From Halobacillus sp. A5 (lineage in GTDB: Bacteria > Bacillota > Bacilli > Bacillales > Halobacillaceae): a DNA stretch of 64,000 bases. The stretch lies in NCBI RefSeq assembly GCF_024189315.1, contig NZ_JAIZEO010000005.1, positions 186,001 through 250,000 on the forward strand, given 5' to 3'. The position numbers and the translations under genes are program-made. Position 1 is the stretch's first letter; each line of letters opens with the position of its first letter. The notes under the pieces were generated by a model that worked only from the letters and a program-made list of their open reading frames with translations, was not told where the DNA came from and did no database searches. Of the stretch, positions 31,285-40,363 are shown piece by piece.

Positions 31285-32229
31285 ATGTCAGAATATCATA
31301 AAGGTTACAGTAAAGCATTTCAAGAGAACAAGATTAGTTTCGGTCTGACCATTCCTCTTGAAAATTATAAAAAACAAGTTCCGGCAATGGTCCGCCAGGT
31401 TGAAAGAGCCCGGATGGCGGAGCAGCTGAACTTTCAAGTGCTTTGGCTGCAGGATGTACTGCTTGAGGACCCCACTTTTGAAGACCCTGCAACAGGGCAG
31501 ATCTATGACAGCTTTATATACGCTGTGTATTTAGCAAGCCATACTTCAACAATTAATATTGGAACGGCAGCAACAGTTCTGCCATTACGTCATCCCTTAA
31601 GAACGGCTAAAGAAGCGGCAAGTATTGAGCGTTTATTTCCAGATCGTTTTTTACTGGGCGTGTCATCCGGAGACCGGCGCAAAGATTTTGAAGGATTAGG
31701 TATCCCGATAATGGAGCGAAGTGAATGGTTCCGAGAAGCATTTAATGACTTAAATCAAGCCTTATATGAGGAATTCCCTGAAATAAAATCCCGGTTTGGA
31801 ACGATGAAGAAATCAAATTTAGTCCCTAAACCTCAATGTAAAATACCCATGCTCATGACTGGATACTGCCAGCAAACATTGGACTTCGTGGGAGAACACA
31901 GTGATGGCTGGATGTTTTATCCGCAAAGACCTGTGCAGCAATTGCCGCTCATTAAATCCTACCGGGATAAAGTGCAGGCCTATCACGGCAGTCACGCTTT
32001 CCGTCCTTTCATTATGCCTCTACCCCTCGACCTGGTAGAAAATCGGAACGCCCCAATAAAAAAAATACCCGCCGGATATCAAACTGGACGGCTCGGTTTA
32101 ATTAAAATTCTCGAGCAGTATCGTTTAACTGGGGTGAATCATATAATGTTCGGGCTTTCAGGAAGCTCCAGAAATATAGAAGACGTTATTAAAGAGATCG
32201 GTGAAGAAGTCATTCCTCATTTCAAATAA
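31285..32229 (+). CDS. Luciferase-like (LLM) flavin monooxygenase
   Basis: 314 residues of the bacterial-luciferase TIM-barrel family. Visible are NIGTAATVLPLRHPLRTAKE, FLLGVSSGDRR and the TGYCQQTLDFVGEHSDGW region near the flavin site. It is probably an FMNH2- or F420-type oxidoreductase; the substrate is unknown. The ATG at 31285 is best placed after GAGGTGAT. The DUF5694 gene follows 19 bp later, so the two probably form an operon. Confidence 0.82.
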   Translation: MSEYHKGYSKAFQENKISFGLTIPLENYKKQVPAMVRQVERARMAEQLNFQVLWLQDVLLEDPTFEDPATGQIYDSFIYAVYLASHTSTINIGTAATVLPLRHPLRTAKEAASIERLFPDRFLLGVSSGDRRKDFEGLGIPIMERSEWFREAFNDLNQALYEEFPEIKSRFGTMKKSNLVPKPQCKIPMLMTGYCQQTLDFVGEHSDGWMFYPQRPVQQLPLIKSYRDKVQAYHGSHAFRPFIMPLPLDLVENRNAPIKKIPAGYQTGRLGLIKILEQYRLTGVNHIMFGLSGSSRNIEDVIKEIGEEVIPHFK

Positions 32230-32248
32230 GAAAGGTTGAATAACAATA

Positions 32249-32947
32249 ATGATGAAACCAGAAATCCTTCTCATGGGTACCCTTCACTTCTCGATGGACC
32301 CCGATATCGTTAACCAACAGAAACACCAAATTCATCAAATAGTAGACAAGCTTAAAGAATTTAACCCAACGAAAATTGCAGTAGAAAAACCTTTTCTAAT
32401 AGAAGAAGAGCTGGATCGTAAATATAATCAATATCTAAATGAAGATTTAATTCCCAGTTATGATGAAATTGAACAGTTTGCTTTTCCTCTTGCAGCATAT
32501 TTAGAACACCCTCGTGTTTACCCGGTTGATGAAATCGTCGATATGACGACGCCAGCTTTAGACCAGGTCTTTAAATGGGCAAAAGAACATCAACCGGATC
32601 TTTTTAATGAAATTTTAGAAGTACAGCAAAGGTTAAAAGAAATGGAGGACAACTCTTCGCTGCGAACGACCTTATGTTCCATTAATGATCCTGATTACAT
32701 TTCACAGCTGCAGCGGGTTTATATGAAACTGACACGTGTTGGCGACCGGCAGCATCAAATTGGAGTAAAGTGGCTGAAGCAGTGGCATGAACGTGATCTT
32801 GCAATTACAGCCAACATATCGCGGCTGGCTGAGCCGGATGATCGAATCCTTGTAATTATAGGCGGGGACCACCTCCATTTAATCAGACAGTTTTTAATGG
32901 ATAGTGATGACTTCACCCTACATTCTTATTTGGATTATATTCCATAG
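32249..32947 (+). CDS. DUF5694 / TraB-like protein, 232 aa
   Basis: It begins MMKPEILLMGTLHFSM. The GTLHF strand, the acidic IAVEKP segment and the C-terminal IIGGDHLHLIRQFL resemble the erythromycin-esterase/TraB-like superfamily and the DUF5694 group. A hydrolase is suspected but no activity is established. There is no signal peptide. It is second in the LLM operon and followed by a terminator. Confidence 0.65.
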   Translation: MMKPEILLMGTLHFSMDPDIVNQQKHQIHQIVDKLKEFNPTKIAVEKPFLIEEELDRKYNQYLNEDLIPSYDEIEQFAFPLAAYLEHPRVYPVDEIVDMTTPALDQVFKWAKEHQPDLFNEILEVQQRLKEMEDNSSLRTTLCSINDPDYISQLQRVYMKLTRVGDRQHQIGVKWLKQWHERDLAITANISRLAEPDDRILVIIGGDHLHLIRQFLMDSDDFTLHSYLDYIP

Positions 32948-32952
32948 AAACA

Positions 32953-32985
32953 AAGCGGCATCCCTTCAACAGGGATGCCGCTTTA
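32953..32985. terminator. Bidirectional terminator
   Basis: AAAGCGGCATCCCT and AGGGATGCCGCTTT form a perfect 14-bp stem with a 5-nt loop between convergent genes. Confidence 0.85.
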
Positions 32986-32992
32986 CTACTAT

Positions 32993-34621
32993 TTAATCTT
33001 CATCTTTTCGATCTTCTAATACTTCTAAAGCCGAACGTTTTTTCTTTCTTTTCTCTTTTCGTTTCCAACGTTCAATGTGGATCGTTGGAGATTCATAATT
33101 ATCAGATGCACGAATATCTGTGTTCGAAGCCTTCATAAATGACCAGGCTAGTAAAAACATAATGAAGATCAGTGGAAATCCACCGACGATACTTGCCGTT
33201 TGAAGCGTCTCAAGTCCTCCTAAGAACATTAGCGTCATCGGCATAATACATAAAGCAAAGGCCCAGAATAAGCGGTTCCAGCGAAGCGGCTCCCCTTCTA
33301 CCTTCTTCTGCACAACGGCAGCTAGTATATAGGAAGAAGAATCGAAAGTGGTGGCCAGGAAAATAATCGCCAGCACAGTAAAGATTAATACGATAAACTT
33401 CGCTAAAGGCAGTTGATTTATAATCTCAATAATCGTAGCCGGCGCACCATTGGAATCAAGGAATCCTATAACATCAAACTGACCAGTCACCTGCATATAA
33501 AGCCCGAAGTTACCCATGATTCCAAAGAAAAGCACGCATCCCAGTGTACCGTAAATCATTGTTCCGAGAACCATCTGTCTAATGGTACGTCCTCGAGAAA
33601 TCCTGGCTACAAATAACCCGACAAACGGAGCATAAACTAACCACCATGCCCAGTAGAAAACGGTCCATGATTCAGGAAATAACGTCTCTTCATAATCTCC
33701 AAGGTTGGCAAAAGGCTCCATCCAGGTTGCCATCTTAAAGAAATTGTCCATGATAATCCCTAATGAATTAAACGTCGTTTCACTTATAAACCTTGTGGGT
33801 CCAACAAAGAAAATAAAGGCCAGTAAGAAAATAGAAAGCCAAAGGTTGATATCACTTAATACTTTAATTCCTCTGCGCAAACCGGAGTATGCACTTATCG
33901 CAAAAATCGTCGTACAAATAATCATAATGAAAGCTTGTAAAGTTAATGTGACTTCTAATCCAGTTAAATCACTAACCCCTTCAGCAATCATAGGTGTGCC
34001 AAGTGCTAAGGTCGTTCCAGCACCACCCATTAAACCAAACATAAACAATACATCAATAAGCGTTCCTAAAGGACCATCCACCCGTCGGCCCAGCACAGGA
34101 CGTACAGCTTCACTTACTTTAAGGACAGGTTTCTTTCTTACGTAATAAAAATATGCAATTGGTAAAGCCGGTAACGTATAGATCGCCCATGCAATCGGTC
34201 CCCAGTGAAATATTCCATAAGCCGTAGACCACTCAATGGCTTCCTGAGAGCCGCCTTCTACACCAAAAGGAGGTCCTTCATAATAATAAGCCCATTCTAT
34301 CACAGCCCAGTAGAGGATACTGGAGCCTATCCCTGCTGCAAAAAGCATGGCAGCCCACGAGAAAGTATTAAATTCAGGCTCTTCTCCTTCATCACCTAAT
34401 TTAACTTGACCGTTTTTACTAAAAGCGACAAAGATTAAGAATGCAAAAATGAGCAGTCCCATAATCATATACATGACACCAAAATTACCACTTACAAATT
34501 CATTTGCCTGGTTTACTATTTCTTTTCCACCCTCAGGGAAAAGAATTAAAGGTACAGTCACACCAAATAAAAGAATGAGTGCACCTATAAACGTGCCCCA
34601 ATCAATGAGCTTCGAATTCAA
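32993..34621 (-). CDS. BCCT family betaine/carnitine/choline transporter
   Basis: 542 residues with about 12 membrane helices. Family hallmarks are FSWAAMLFAAGIGSS, YWAVIEWAYYYEGPP, YGIFHWGPIAWAIY with the aromatic box, and FYWAWWLVYAPFVGLFVARISRGRT. The Lys/Arg/Glu-rich cytoplasmic tail is typical of osmoregulated BCCT carriers. It imports a quaternary ammonium compound with cations. The helix-3 motif AGIGSSILYWAVIEW differs from the BetP-like GIG(V/I)G version, so the substrate is left open. It is monocistronic. Confidence 0.9.
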   Translation of the reverse strand: MNSKLIDWGTFIGALILLFGVTVPLILFPEGGKEIVNQANEFVSGNFGVMYMIMGLLIFAFLIFVAFSKNGQVKLGDEGEEPEFNTFSWAAMLFAAGIGSSILYWAVIEWAYYYEGPPFGVEGGSQEAIEWSTAYGIFHWGPIAWAIYTLPALPIAYFYYVRKKPVLKVSEAVRPVLGRRVDGPLGTLIDVLFMFGLMGGAGTTLALGTPMIAEGVSDLTGLEVTLTLQAFIMIICTTIFAISAYSGLRRGIKVLSDINLWLSIFLLAFIFFVGPTRFISETTFNSLGIIMDNFFKMATWMEPFANLGDYEETLFPESWTVFYWAWWLVYAPFVGLFVARISRGRTIRQMVLGTMIYGTLGCVLFFGIMGNFGLYMQVTGQFDVIGFLDSNGAPATIIEIINQLPLAKFIVLIFTVLAIIFLATTFDSSSYILAAVVQKKVEGEPLRWNRLFWAFALCIMPMTLMFLGGLETLQTASIVGGFPLIFIMFLLAWSFMKASNTDIRASDNYESPTIHIERWKRKEKRKKKRSALEVLEDRKDED

Positions 34622-35096
34622 TTTAATCGTCCCTTTCTTTTTCTCTTTTTTAAAAAGTTAACCAGTTCTTTATTAAATGAGGAATTTAGCGGGTATTAGA
34701 GAGGAATGGCAGACACATTGAAAAAGTATAACAAATGTAAATACAGGGGACAAACAAACTTTATACGTATAATACCCTATCCTTTCAAAAACTAACGCAA
34801 TTTTCGACATATATCTGAATCATTTGACATATTTCTCGATATAACTATAGATTTGTTCTCACACTAAAGAATCTCCCTCGTTCTTAAGATGATGCAAAGT
34901 GAACTTTACAATACAGAATTATTAAAAAAACATACGATGATTTGTTACCGGATTGTATTTAATAAAGACTTCTAATCGTTTAAGATAGAAATATAGTTCA
35001 AAAACCGGGGACTTCGAAGGCATAAAATTAAGCGTAATTCTATAAGAATTACGCTTAACCGCTCAATTATTATGCTCAAAAGAAAGAGGCTGCTCT
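34622..35096. other. Regulatory gap between BCCT and 35097 genes
   Basis: There is no gene. It holds a 12-bp palindrome TTATACGTATAA (34761-34772), which may be an operator or promoter element for the BCCT gene. It also has a 13-bp stem TTAAGCGTAATTC (35028-35040) with its complement (35046-35058), just before the 90-aa gene. Confidence 0.5.
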
Positions 35097-35369
35097 ATGT
35101 TAAAAAAACTTAAAGAAGCTTTACCAGACATTGATCCTTTGTATCTTCCTTTATACACTGCCTTGCCTGTAGGGGGATGGCTGTTAGTTGCTGACCACAA
35201 TTGGCAGAGCACCTACCTTGCCCTTTATATACTTATTATTATGTTTCTTATTTTTTCCGGTTCTGTAGAGATCAGCAGTGAAGAAGGAAAACATCAGATC
35301 TTCGGATATATTTATATGACTTCAGGACTGATTCTATCCGCTGCAGGTCTGATCCGCTGGCTCTTCTAA
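35097..35369 (+). CDS. Small membrane protein, 90 aa
   Basis: Three hydrophobic segments (about residues 20-32, 38-55, 68-89). ATG after AAGAAAGAGGCTGCTCT. It overlaps the convergent 35366-35623 gene by 4 bp at the stops. No family is recognised. Confidence 0.6.
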   Translation: MLKKLKEALPDIDPLYLPLYTALPVGGWLLVADHNWQSTYLALYILIIMFLIFSGSVEISSEEGKHQIFGYIYMTSGLILSAAGLIRWLF

Positions 35370-35623
35370 ATAAAGAATAGGAATGGCAGGATCATCGGGA
35401 TCATAACGACCATTGTAAATATGAGCCAGGCATTCTGTTTTTCACTGGTCGTTTGTTTACGGTAAGAAATCCCCCACGCTATAAACAGTACAATAGTCAT
35501 AACGATGCTTTGTAAATGCAGATCACCTTCATTATTGTTGGAAAAAATGTAAACACCTCCCTCAATAAAGAGGAGAACACCGACTAATGTATTAAATATA
35601 TGAGTAAAGCGTCTGTTTCTCAT
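35366..35623 (-). CDS. Small membrane protein, 85 aa
   Basis: Three hydrophobic segments (about residues 10-28, 38-51, 65-85) and a basic start (MRNRRFTH). ATG follows GAGGTGATGAA. No family is recognised. It is convergent with the 90-aa gene. Confidence 0.6.
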   Translation of the reverse strand: MRNRRFTHIFNTLVGVLLFIEGGVYIFSNNNEGDLHLQSIVMTIVLFIAWGISYRKQTTSEKQNAWLIFTMVVMIPMILPFLFFI

Positions 35624-35719
35624 TTCATCACCTCATTTTGCATTTTTCAATAAAATCAAGTATATCAGATACGGTGATTAAAAGTGAAATAAGGGGGAAC
35701 AATTCGACATTAATCCAAG

Positions 35720-35760
35720 AAAGACCCGACCAATTCATTCAAGAATCTGATCGGGTCTTT
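35720..35760. terminator. Hairpin between 35623 and 35853 genes
   Basis: AAAGACCCGA and TCGGGTCTTT form the base of a stem with a partly paired 21-nt interior. Confidence 0.65.
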
Positions 35761-35852
35761 ATGTATTAACAGGTCCCGCAGGAGTCTTCGTTTGGTATTC
35801 CGCTTCATTGTATTTGTCTTTGAATGATGACGATTATCGTTGCCTTCCAGCC

Positions 35853-36284
35853 TTATTGGAATTGATTAACTAACTGTTTTAAGGATTCAGTTATTTCAAA
35901 AGCAGGACCGTCCGTCTTCAAAATTTCCCAGTGTTCCGGGTAAAACAGTACTTCTAACAACGTACGATCATTGGAAGTTAAGGTAAGTCCTCCACTGACA
36001 TCAGTAGCCGTAGCTTCTACATCTTCAGAAGATGGACTTTCTTTTAATTCTGATAATAGTTCTTCGATTTCTTCTTCTTCATCAATCGTTTCACTTTCCC
36101 TTTCGTCTTCAAAAGAATAAATCTTAATTTCTAAAGGGCGTTCGTAATCATTCCACTCATGTGGGGTGACAGGATCTTGTTTAAATGTCACAGGGTTATA
36201 GAAATAATTATTGTTTATATAAAAGGTTCCCAATCCAACCAATATCGCAATTGATAATACAATAAGAATACTCTTTTTCCTCAT
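35853..36284 (-). CDS. Membrane-anchored hypothetical protein, 143 aa
   Basis: An N-terminal anchor (MRKKSILIVLSIAILVGLG) is followed by an extracellular acidic domain with a Glu-rich stretch (DEEEEIEELLSEL). No family is recognised. ATG follows GAGGTGAGGAT. Confidence 0.6.
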   Translation of the reverse strand: MRKKSILIVLSIAILVGLGTFYINNNYFYNPVTFKQDPVTPHEWNDYERPLEIKIYSFEDERESETIDEEEEIEELLSELKESPSSEDVEATATDVSGGLTLTSNDRTLLEVLFYPEHWEILKTDGPAFEITESLKQLVNQFQ

Positions 36285-36393
36285 ATCCTCACCTCTATGT
36301 AAATCTCTTTATATATACGGCCAACACCTGGAAATAGTTTCAGTTTATTTCCTATTTTTTATAATAAACAAAAAATATCCTTGAGTGCTGCAC

Positions 36394-36837
36394 TCAAGGA
36401 TAGGGCTCACTTTCAATTTCTTTATAAAAACCTGTAGCTCTTCCTTCAAACCCTAAATGATTATAAATCGAGTGGGCTTGACTGCGTTCTGAACGGTTTC
36501 CACTGTTTAAGGTTACTCGATTGGCCCCTTTCTTTCTTGCCCACTGTTCAGTTTCATTCAAGAGAAGTCTTCCAATCCCCTTACCTTGTGCCTGTTCACT
36601 TACAACAAAAGCAATTACCCGAACGTGGGTGTCTTCGGTGTGATAAGCGTAACTGAACATCATTCCGATCATGCCTAATAGCTTCTGCTCTCTTTCATAG
36701 ACGAACGTTTGATAATCAGAACGAGGAAGGAGTGTGTTTAGACGTTTTTCCATAGATTGAGTGGTTGTGGGATAGCCCAGAGTTTTCATTAAATACGCCA
36801 ACTCCCTGCAATCCTTTATCTCAGCTTCTCTAATCAC
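36394..36837 (-). CDS. GNAT family N-acetyltransferase, 147 aa
   Basis: A complete acetyltransferase: VIAFVVSEQAQGKGIGR is motif A with the Q-GKGIG loop, NSGNRSERSQAHSIYNHLGF is motif B. The acceptor is unknown. It lies 10 bp downstream of the acyl-CoA synthetase gene on the same strand, so the two are probably co-transcribed. Confidence 0.88.
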   Translation of the reverse strand: MIREAEIKDCRELAYLMKTLGYPTTTQSMEKRLNTLLPRSDYQTFVYEREQKLLGMIGMMFSYAYHTEDTHVRVIAFVVSEQAQGKGIGRLLLNETEQWARKKGANRVTLNSGNRSERSQAHSIYNHLGFEGRATGFYKEIESEPYP

Positions 36838-36847
36838 AGCAATTTCC

Positions 36848-38422
36848 TCATATGGTGCTTTGCTCCTGTTTTCTTAATTCAACTCTGCGTATCTTTCCTG
36901 ACGTCGTTTTTGGAAGAGTAGAAACAAATTGGATCTTTCTCGGATATTTATAAGGAGCGGTCAAGTTTTTCACGTGGTCCTGGAGATTCTTTATTAAACC
37001 GTCATCTCCCTTTACATTTTCCTGCAATACAATAAATGCCTTAACTACATTTCCCCTGACGGCATCGGGGCTTGCTACCACTGCACACTCCTGGACTGAA
37101 GAATGTTTTACTAAAGCATCCTCTACTTCAAAAGGTCCAATCGTATAACCAGAGCTGATAATGATGTCATCACTCCGGCCTTCAAACCAGAAGTATCCAT
37201 CCTCGTCCTTTGAAGCCTGATCCCCCGTAATGTAATAATTTCCTCGCTGGGCCATTTTTGTACGTTCAGGATCTTTATAATACTCTCTAAACAAAGCTGG
37301 AGTCTCGAGATGTACGGCTATGTCTCCAACTTCTCCGGCTTTAACCGGCTCTCCCAAATCATTAATAATTTCAACTGTATTCCCTGGTGTCGGCCGTCCC
37401 ATTGAGCCGGGCTTCACTTCCATGTCTTTCATAATACCTACTAATAGTGTATTCTCAGTTTGTCCATAACCATCCCGGACGGTAACTCCAAAATACTTTT
37501 GGAAAGTGGAGATTACTTCACGATTCAAAGGTTCTCCGGCTGAAACTGCACTGTGAAGAGTGCGCAGACTGTAAGTATCCAAATTATCTACCTTGGCCAT
37601 TAATCGATATTCTGTAGGTGTGCAGCATAAAACATTCACCTTATACTCGTCTAATAAGTTTAAATACGTTTTTGCATCAAACTTACCCTGATATATAAGC
37701 CCTGTCGCCCCAGTCCCTAAAACAGACAGAAATGGACTCCAGACCCATTTTTGCCAACCTGGTCCAGCTGTTGCCCATACCGTATCACCTTCCTCAATTG
37801 CCAGCCATTGATCAGCCGCTGTTTTCAAATGAGCAAATCCCCACCCATGGGTGTGAACAACCCCTTTTGGATTTCCAGTCGTACCTGAAGTATAAGAAAG
37901 GAAGGCCATGTCATCCTGTGCAGTCTCTGCCATCTGCAGTTCACCTGGCTCGTCTTCCATTAAATCATCTAAGCTTAACCATCCTTGTTTGGACCCACCC
38001 AAAGAGAAAGCGGTTACATTTTTTATTTCATCCACCTCTTTAAACTGGTCAGTGAACGGTTCAAAGCATACTACTGCTCTTGCTTCACTGTGCGACAAAC
38101 GGAAGGATAAGTCTTTCGGACGGAGCATTTCAGAACCTGGAATAACGACGAGACCCGCTTTTAAAGCTCCTAGATATACTACGTAAGCAGAAATAAGCCG
38201 CGGAATCATGACTAATACCTTATCTCCCTTTTGAAGTCCGCTGTTTAAGAGGACTCTTCCTGCTTTGTCAGCCTTCGTCATTAAATCGGCATATGTAATT
38301 TCATCACGATTACCATCACTGTCGAGCCACTTTAATGCTTTTCTATTAGGATCAGTTGTATACTTTTCCATCTCTTGTACAATATTGTATTTCTCAGGAG
38401 CTAATAATTCTTCTCTTTTCAT
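36848..38422 (-). CDS. AMP-forming acyl-CoA synthetase (MACS-like)
   Basis: 524 residues of the ANL superfamily. SYTSGTTGNPKGVVHTH is the ATP/AMP loop, DGYGQTE the adenine region, GNYYITGD and FEGRSDDIIISSGYTIGP the hinge, and PKTTSGKIRR carries the catalytic Lys. It activates a carboxylic acid to acyl-CoA through an acyl-adenylate. It is closest to medium-chain or acetate-type enzymes such as B. subtilis YtcI. The start at 38422 follows GGAGGAATCGATT. Confidence 0.88.
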   Translation of the reverse strand: MKREELLAPEKYNIVQEMEKYTTDPNRKALKWLDSDGNRDEITYADLMTKADKAGRVLLNSGLQKGDKVLVMIPRLISAYVVYLGALKAGLVVIPGSEMLRPKDLSFRLSHSEARAVVCFEPFTDQFKEVDEIKNVTAFSLGGSKQGWLSLDDLMEDEPGELQMAETAQDDMAFLSYTSGTTGNPKGVVHTHGWGFAHLKTAADQWLAIEEGDTVWATAGPGWQKWVWSPFLSVLGTGATGLIYQGKFDAKTYLNLLDEYKVNVLCCTPTEYRLMAKVDNLDTYSLRTLHSAVSAGEPLNREVISTFQKYFGVTVRDGYGQTENTLLVGIMKDMEVKPGSMGRPTPGNTVEIINDLGEPVKAGEVGDIAVHLETPALFREYYKDPERTKMAQRGNYYITGDQASKDEDGYFWFEGRSDDIIISSGYTIGPFEVEDALVKHSSVQECAVVASPDAVRGNVVKAFIVLQENVKGDDGLIKNLQDHVKNLTAPYKYPRKIQFVSTLPKTTSGKIRRVELRKQEQSTI

Positions 38423-38532
38423 AATCGATTCCTCCTCACACCTGATTACAGTTAACCACATTTATTATATCAAATTTTCAAAATTATTAAAATTAAGATA
38501 TACTGCAGTGTGAAAGCCCTGTTAACACAAAG

Positions 38533-38583
38533 GAACACGCGCCCTGGCAGACAAGAAACGCCTAAGTGAAACGGCAGGAAGAC
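38533..38583 (+). repeat. Repeat family B, copy 1
   Basis: It contains GGCAGACAAGAAACGCCTAA then GTGAAACGGCAGGAAGACTG. It matches the copies at 40232-40290 and 57450-57510 in the pattern GnnAGAnnCGnAnnGC-nAAGyGAAA-GnnnGGAGnAAG. Confidence 0.5.
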
Positions 38584-38645
38584 TGGGCACAGAACCCGAT
38601 GGTCCTTTCAAGGATATTTACCTGCCAATTTCCCGTCCCATTCAA

Positions 38646-38680
38646 AAAGCCATTAGAGCAGTTACGCTCTAATGGCTTTC
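38646..38680. terminator. Terminator hairpin, first of a duplicated pair
   Basis: AAAGCCATTAGAGC and GCTCTAATGGCTTT pair across a short loop. An almost identical hairpin occurs at 39110-39143. Confidence 0.75.
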
Positions 38681-38808
38681 CAGCCTGTTGAAGAAGGTTG
38701 GATGAATGTACACATGGTACTCATGGTTCCTCAATTAGAATCTAGAGAAAAGGAACTGAAAAAAGTACCGCTTTTAAGAGGGTCAGGCGGAAAATCTCGC
38801 AGGAATCG

Positions 38809-39110
38809 TTGTGTTCCTTTTAATCAAAAGAGGCTCTCGGAACCATTGGAGCATGGAGTCTTGTAGAATAGGACATCTTAGACGCCACTTGGTTAGTGAT
38901 CTTTTATCGAAAAAGGGTTTTAGGAAACGGCGAGACTCCTAAGGGAGAGACGAATCAGGTGTGACCCCGGAAGGCTGATAAGCCTGAGGAGGCGCAACGT
39001 TCGCCCTTGGAAAGGGAGTCGTTTCCTAAAACCCTTTCCTCCTAATTCTGCAAGGAATGTGAACACACTTTTGAGATGAAAGAGAAAACGTTGGTTCCTC
39101 AACAACTGAA
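38809..39110 (+). repeat. 300-bp repeat element, copy 1
   Basis: It is homologous over its whole length, in inverted orientation, to 61065-61365. The core (38912-39037) is bounded by perfect 17-bp terminal inverted repeats, AAAGGGTTTTAGGAAAC and its complement. Inside are GC-rich blocks (CGAGACTCCTAAGGG, GGTGTGACCCCGGAAGGCTG, CCTGAGGAGGC) that can fold. This kind of GAGACTCC..GGTG.GACCCCGGAA..GAGGAGGC sequence recurs in Bacillaceae genomes as I recall it. There is no protein-coding signal. Confidence 0.75.
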
Positions 39111-39143
39111 AGCCATTAGAGCGCTGTTACGCTCTAATGGCTT
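39110..39143. terminator. Terminator hairpin, second of a duplicated pair; yitT end
   Basis: AAAGCCATTAGAGC and GCTCTAATGGCTTT, the same arms as 38646-38680. It lies 6 bp from the stop of the YitT-family gene. Confidence 0.75.
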
Positions 39144-39148
39144 TCATT

Positions 39149-39997
39149 CTACGCTAATCGTTTGAAATTCTGACCAAGTATTTCATTCATAGAATGGACG
39201 GTGATAAAAGCCCTCTCATCTACTGCCTGCATATACTTTTTAAGCCTGGTAAAATCCTTACGATTCATAATTGTAGTAATAACTTCTTTATCTTCCTGGT
39301 TAAAAGCCCCTTTAGCATGATGAATGGTTGCTCCTCTTTCCAGTTTTTTTACGATAAATTCACGAATTTGTTCGCTTTCGCGGCTAATAATTACAACTTC
39401 CTTCTTATGATCAAATTGCTGTAAGGCATAGTCAATAACCAGACCATTTAAAATCACACCAAAGAAAGCGTACATTCCAACCGATGGACCAAATAAGAAA
39501 ATGGAAGAAGCAGCAATTGCTATATCCGAAAATAAAACGCCTTTCCCTACTTCTATTGAGAAATATTTATTAAGAATCATGGCTATGATATCGGTTCCGC
39601 CAGTAGAGGCTCCCTGATGAAAAACTATTGCCATTCCTGAGGCGGCAATGATCTGTCCAATGATTAATTGAATGAGAATATCATCGCTGAGCGCCTGCTG
39701 CATTGGGAAAAAAGTCTCTAATCCCCACACCATAAAGGACAAAGCAAAGCTTGCATAAATGGTTTTTGTTCCAAATTGAAATCCCAAAAAGATAAAACCT
39801 ACAATAAACAGTACAATGTTAAGGAGAATCATAATGGACCCAAGCGTAAATTCAGGGAATACTTGATTAAGCACAATGGAGAGACCGCTCACGCCCCCGG
39901 TGGCTAAATCATTTGGAGATAAGAAAAAATGAACGTTTACGGCTACGGCGAATGCTCCTAGATTCATTAATAGAAATGATAGTAGTTTTTTTGTCAT
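39149..39997 (-). CDS. YitT family membrane protein (DUF161/DUF2179)
   Basis: 282 residues. Five to six membrane helices carry VHFFLSPNDLATGGVSGLSIVL and HQGASTGGTDIIAMILNKY, both typical of YitT proteins. The C-terminal soluble DUF2179 domain has ATIHHAKGAFNQEDKEVITTIMNRKD. The function is not settled. The start at 39997 follows GAAGGAGGCTTACTG; the frame upstream to 40054 lacks a ribosome site. Confidence 0.88.
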   Translation of the reverse strand: MTKKLLSFLLMNLGAFAVAVNVHFFLSPNDLATGGVSGLSIVLNQVFPEFTLGSIMILLNIVLFIVGFIFLGFQFGTKTIYASFALSFMVWGLETFFPMQQALSDDILIQLIIGQIIAASGMAIVFHQGASTGGTDIIAMILNKYFSIEVGKGVLFSDIAIAASSIFLFGPSVGMYAFFGVILNGLVIDYALQQFDHKKEVVIISRESEQIREFIVKKLERGATIHHAKGAFNQEDKEVITTIMNRKDFTRLKKYMQAVDERAFITVHSMNEILGQNFKRLA

Positions 39998-40339
39998 CAG
40001 TAAGCCTCCTTCTATTATAATTTTTTTATACACTCCATTCGGCGAACAGTACATACGGGATTATAGAAGCCTTTTTACTGCTTGTAAACCTTTATAAAGA
40101 AAAATTTATAAATAAATCAATGTAAGCGATTAATAACATAGTATTGTGAAAATTATCTTAATCATTCGGTGCATAAATATCGATAATCACTTATAATTTT
40201 CCGGACAATACGCATAACAAAGTGAAAGTACCGGGGGTAGAGGCGAAACGCGCAAGCGAAAAGTCTGGAGAAAGCCGGCTTCCCTTACATAATGCGAATG
40301 GCTTATGACGCACGCAATTAATAATCTCTCATACAAAAA
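39998..40339. other. Gap with repeat family B copy 2
   Basis: No gene is visible. The AT-rich part next to the yitT gene probably carries its promoter. The rest holds a family B repeat (40232-40290) and, up to 40320, a GCGAATGGCTTATGACGCA tail related to the copy at 57.5 kb. Confidence 0.5.
40232..40290 (+). repeat. Repeat family B, copy 2
   Basis: It contains CGGGGGTAGAGGCGAAACGC, then GCAAGCGAAAAGTCTGGAGA and AAGCCGGC. It aligns with 57440-57520, including a shared GGCTTATGA/TTGCTTATAA tail. Confidence 0.6.
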
Positions 40340-40363
40340 AAGAACAGCTTCTCAGCTGTTCTT
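40340..40363 (-). terminator. Terminator of the histidine kinase gene
   Basis: AAGAACAGCT and AGCTGTTCTT with a 4-nt loop, followed on the minus strand by T7. Confidence 0.75.

Larger units (their letters stand above)
38423..39148. other. Repeat-rich gap upstream of the acyl-CoA synthetase
   Basis: No gene is supported. It holds a copy of repeat family B (38533-38583), two near-identical terminator hairpins (38646-38680 and 39110-39143) and one copy of the 300-bp repeat element. Frames inside the element are shadows. Confidence 0.6.

Noticed and set aside
38672-39105. Open frames inside the 300-bp element
   Set aside because: The frames in the two copies share residues only because the DNA is repeated; there are no ribosome sites and no conserved start.
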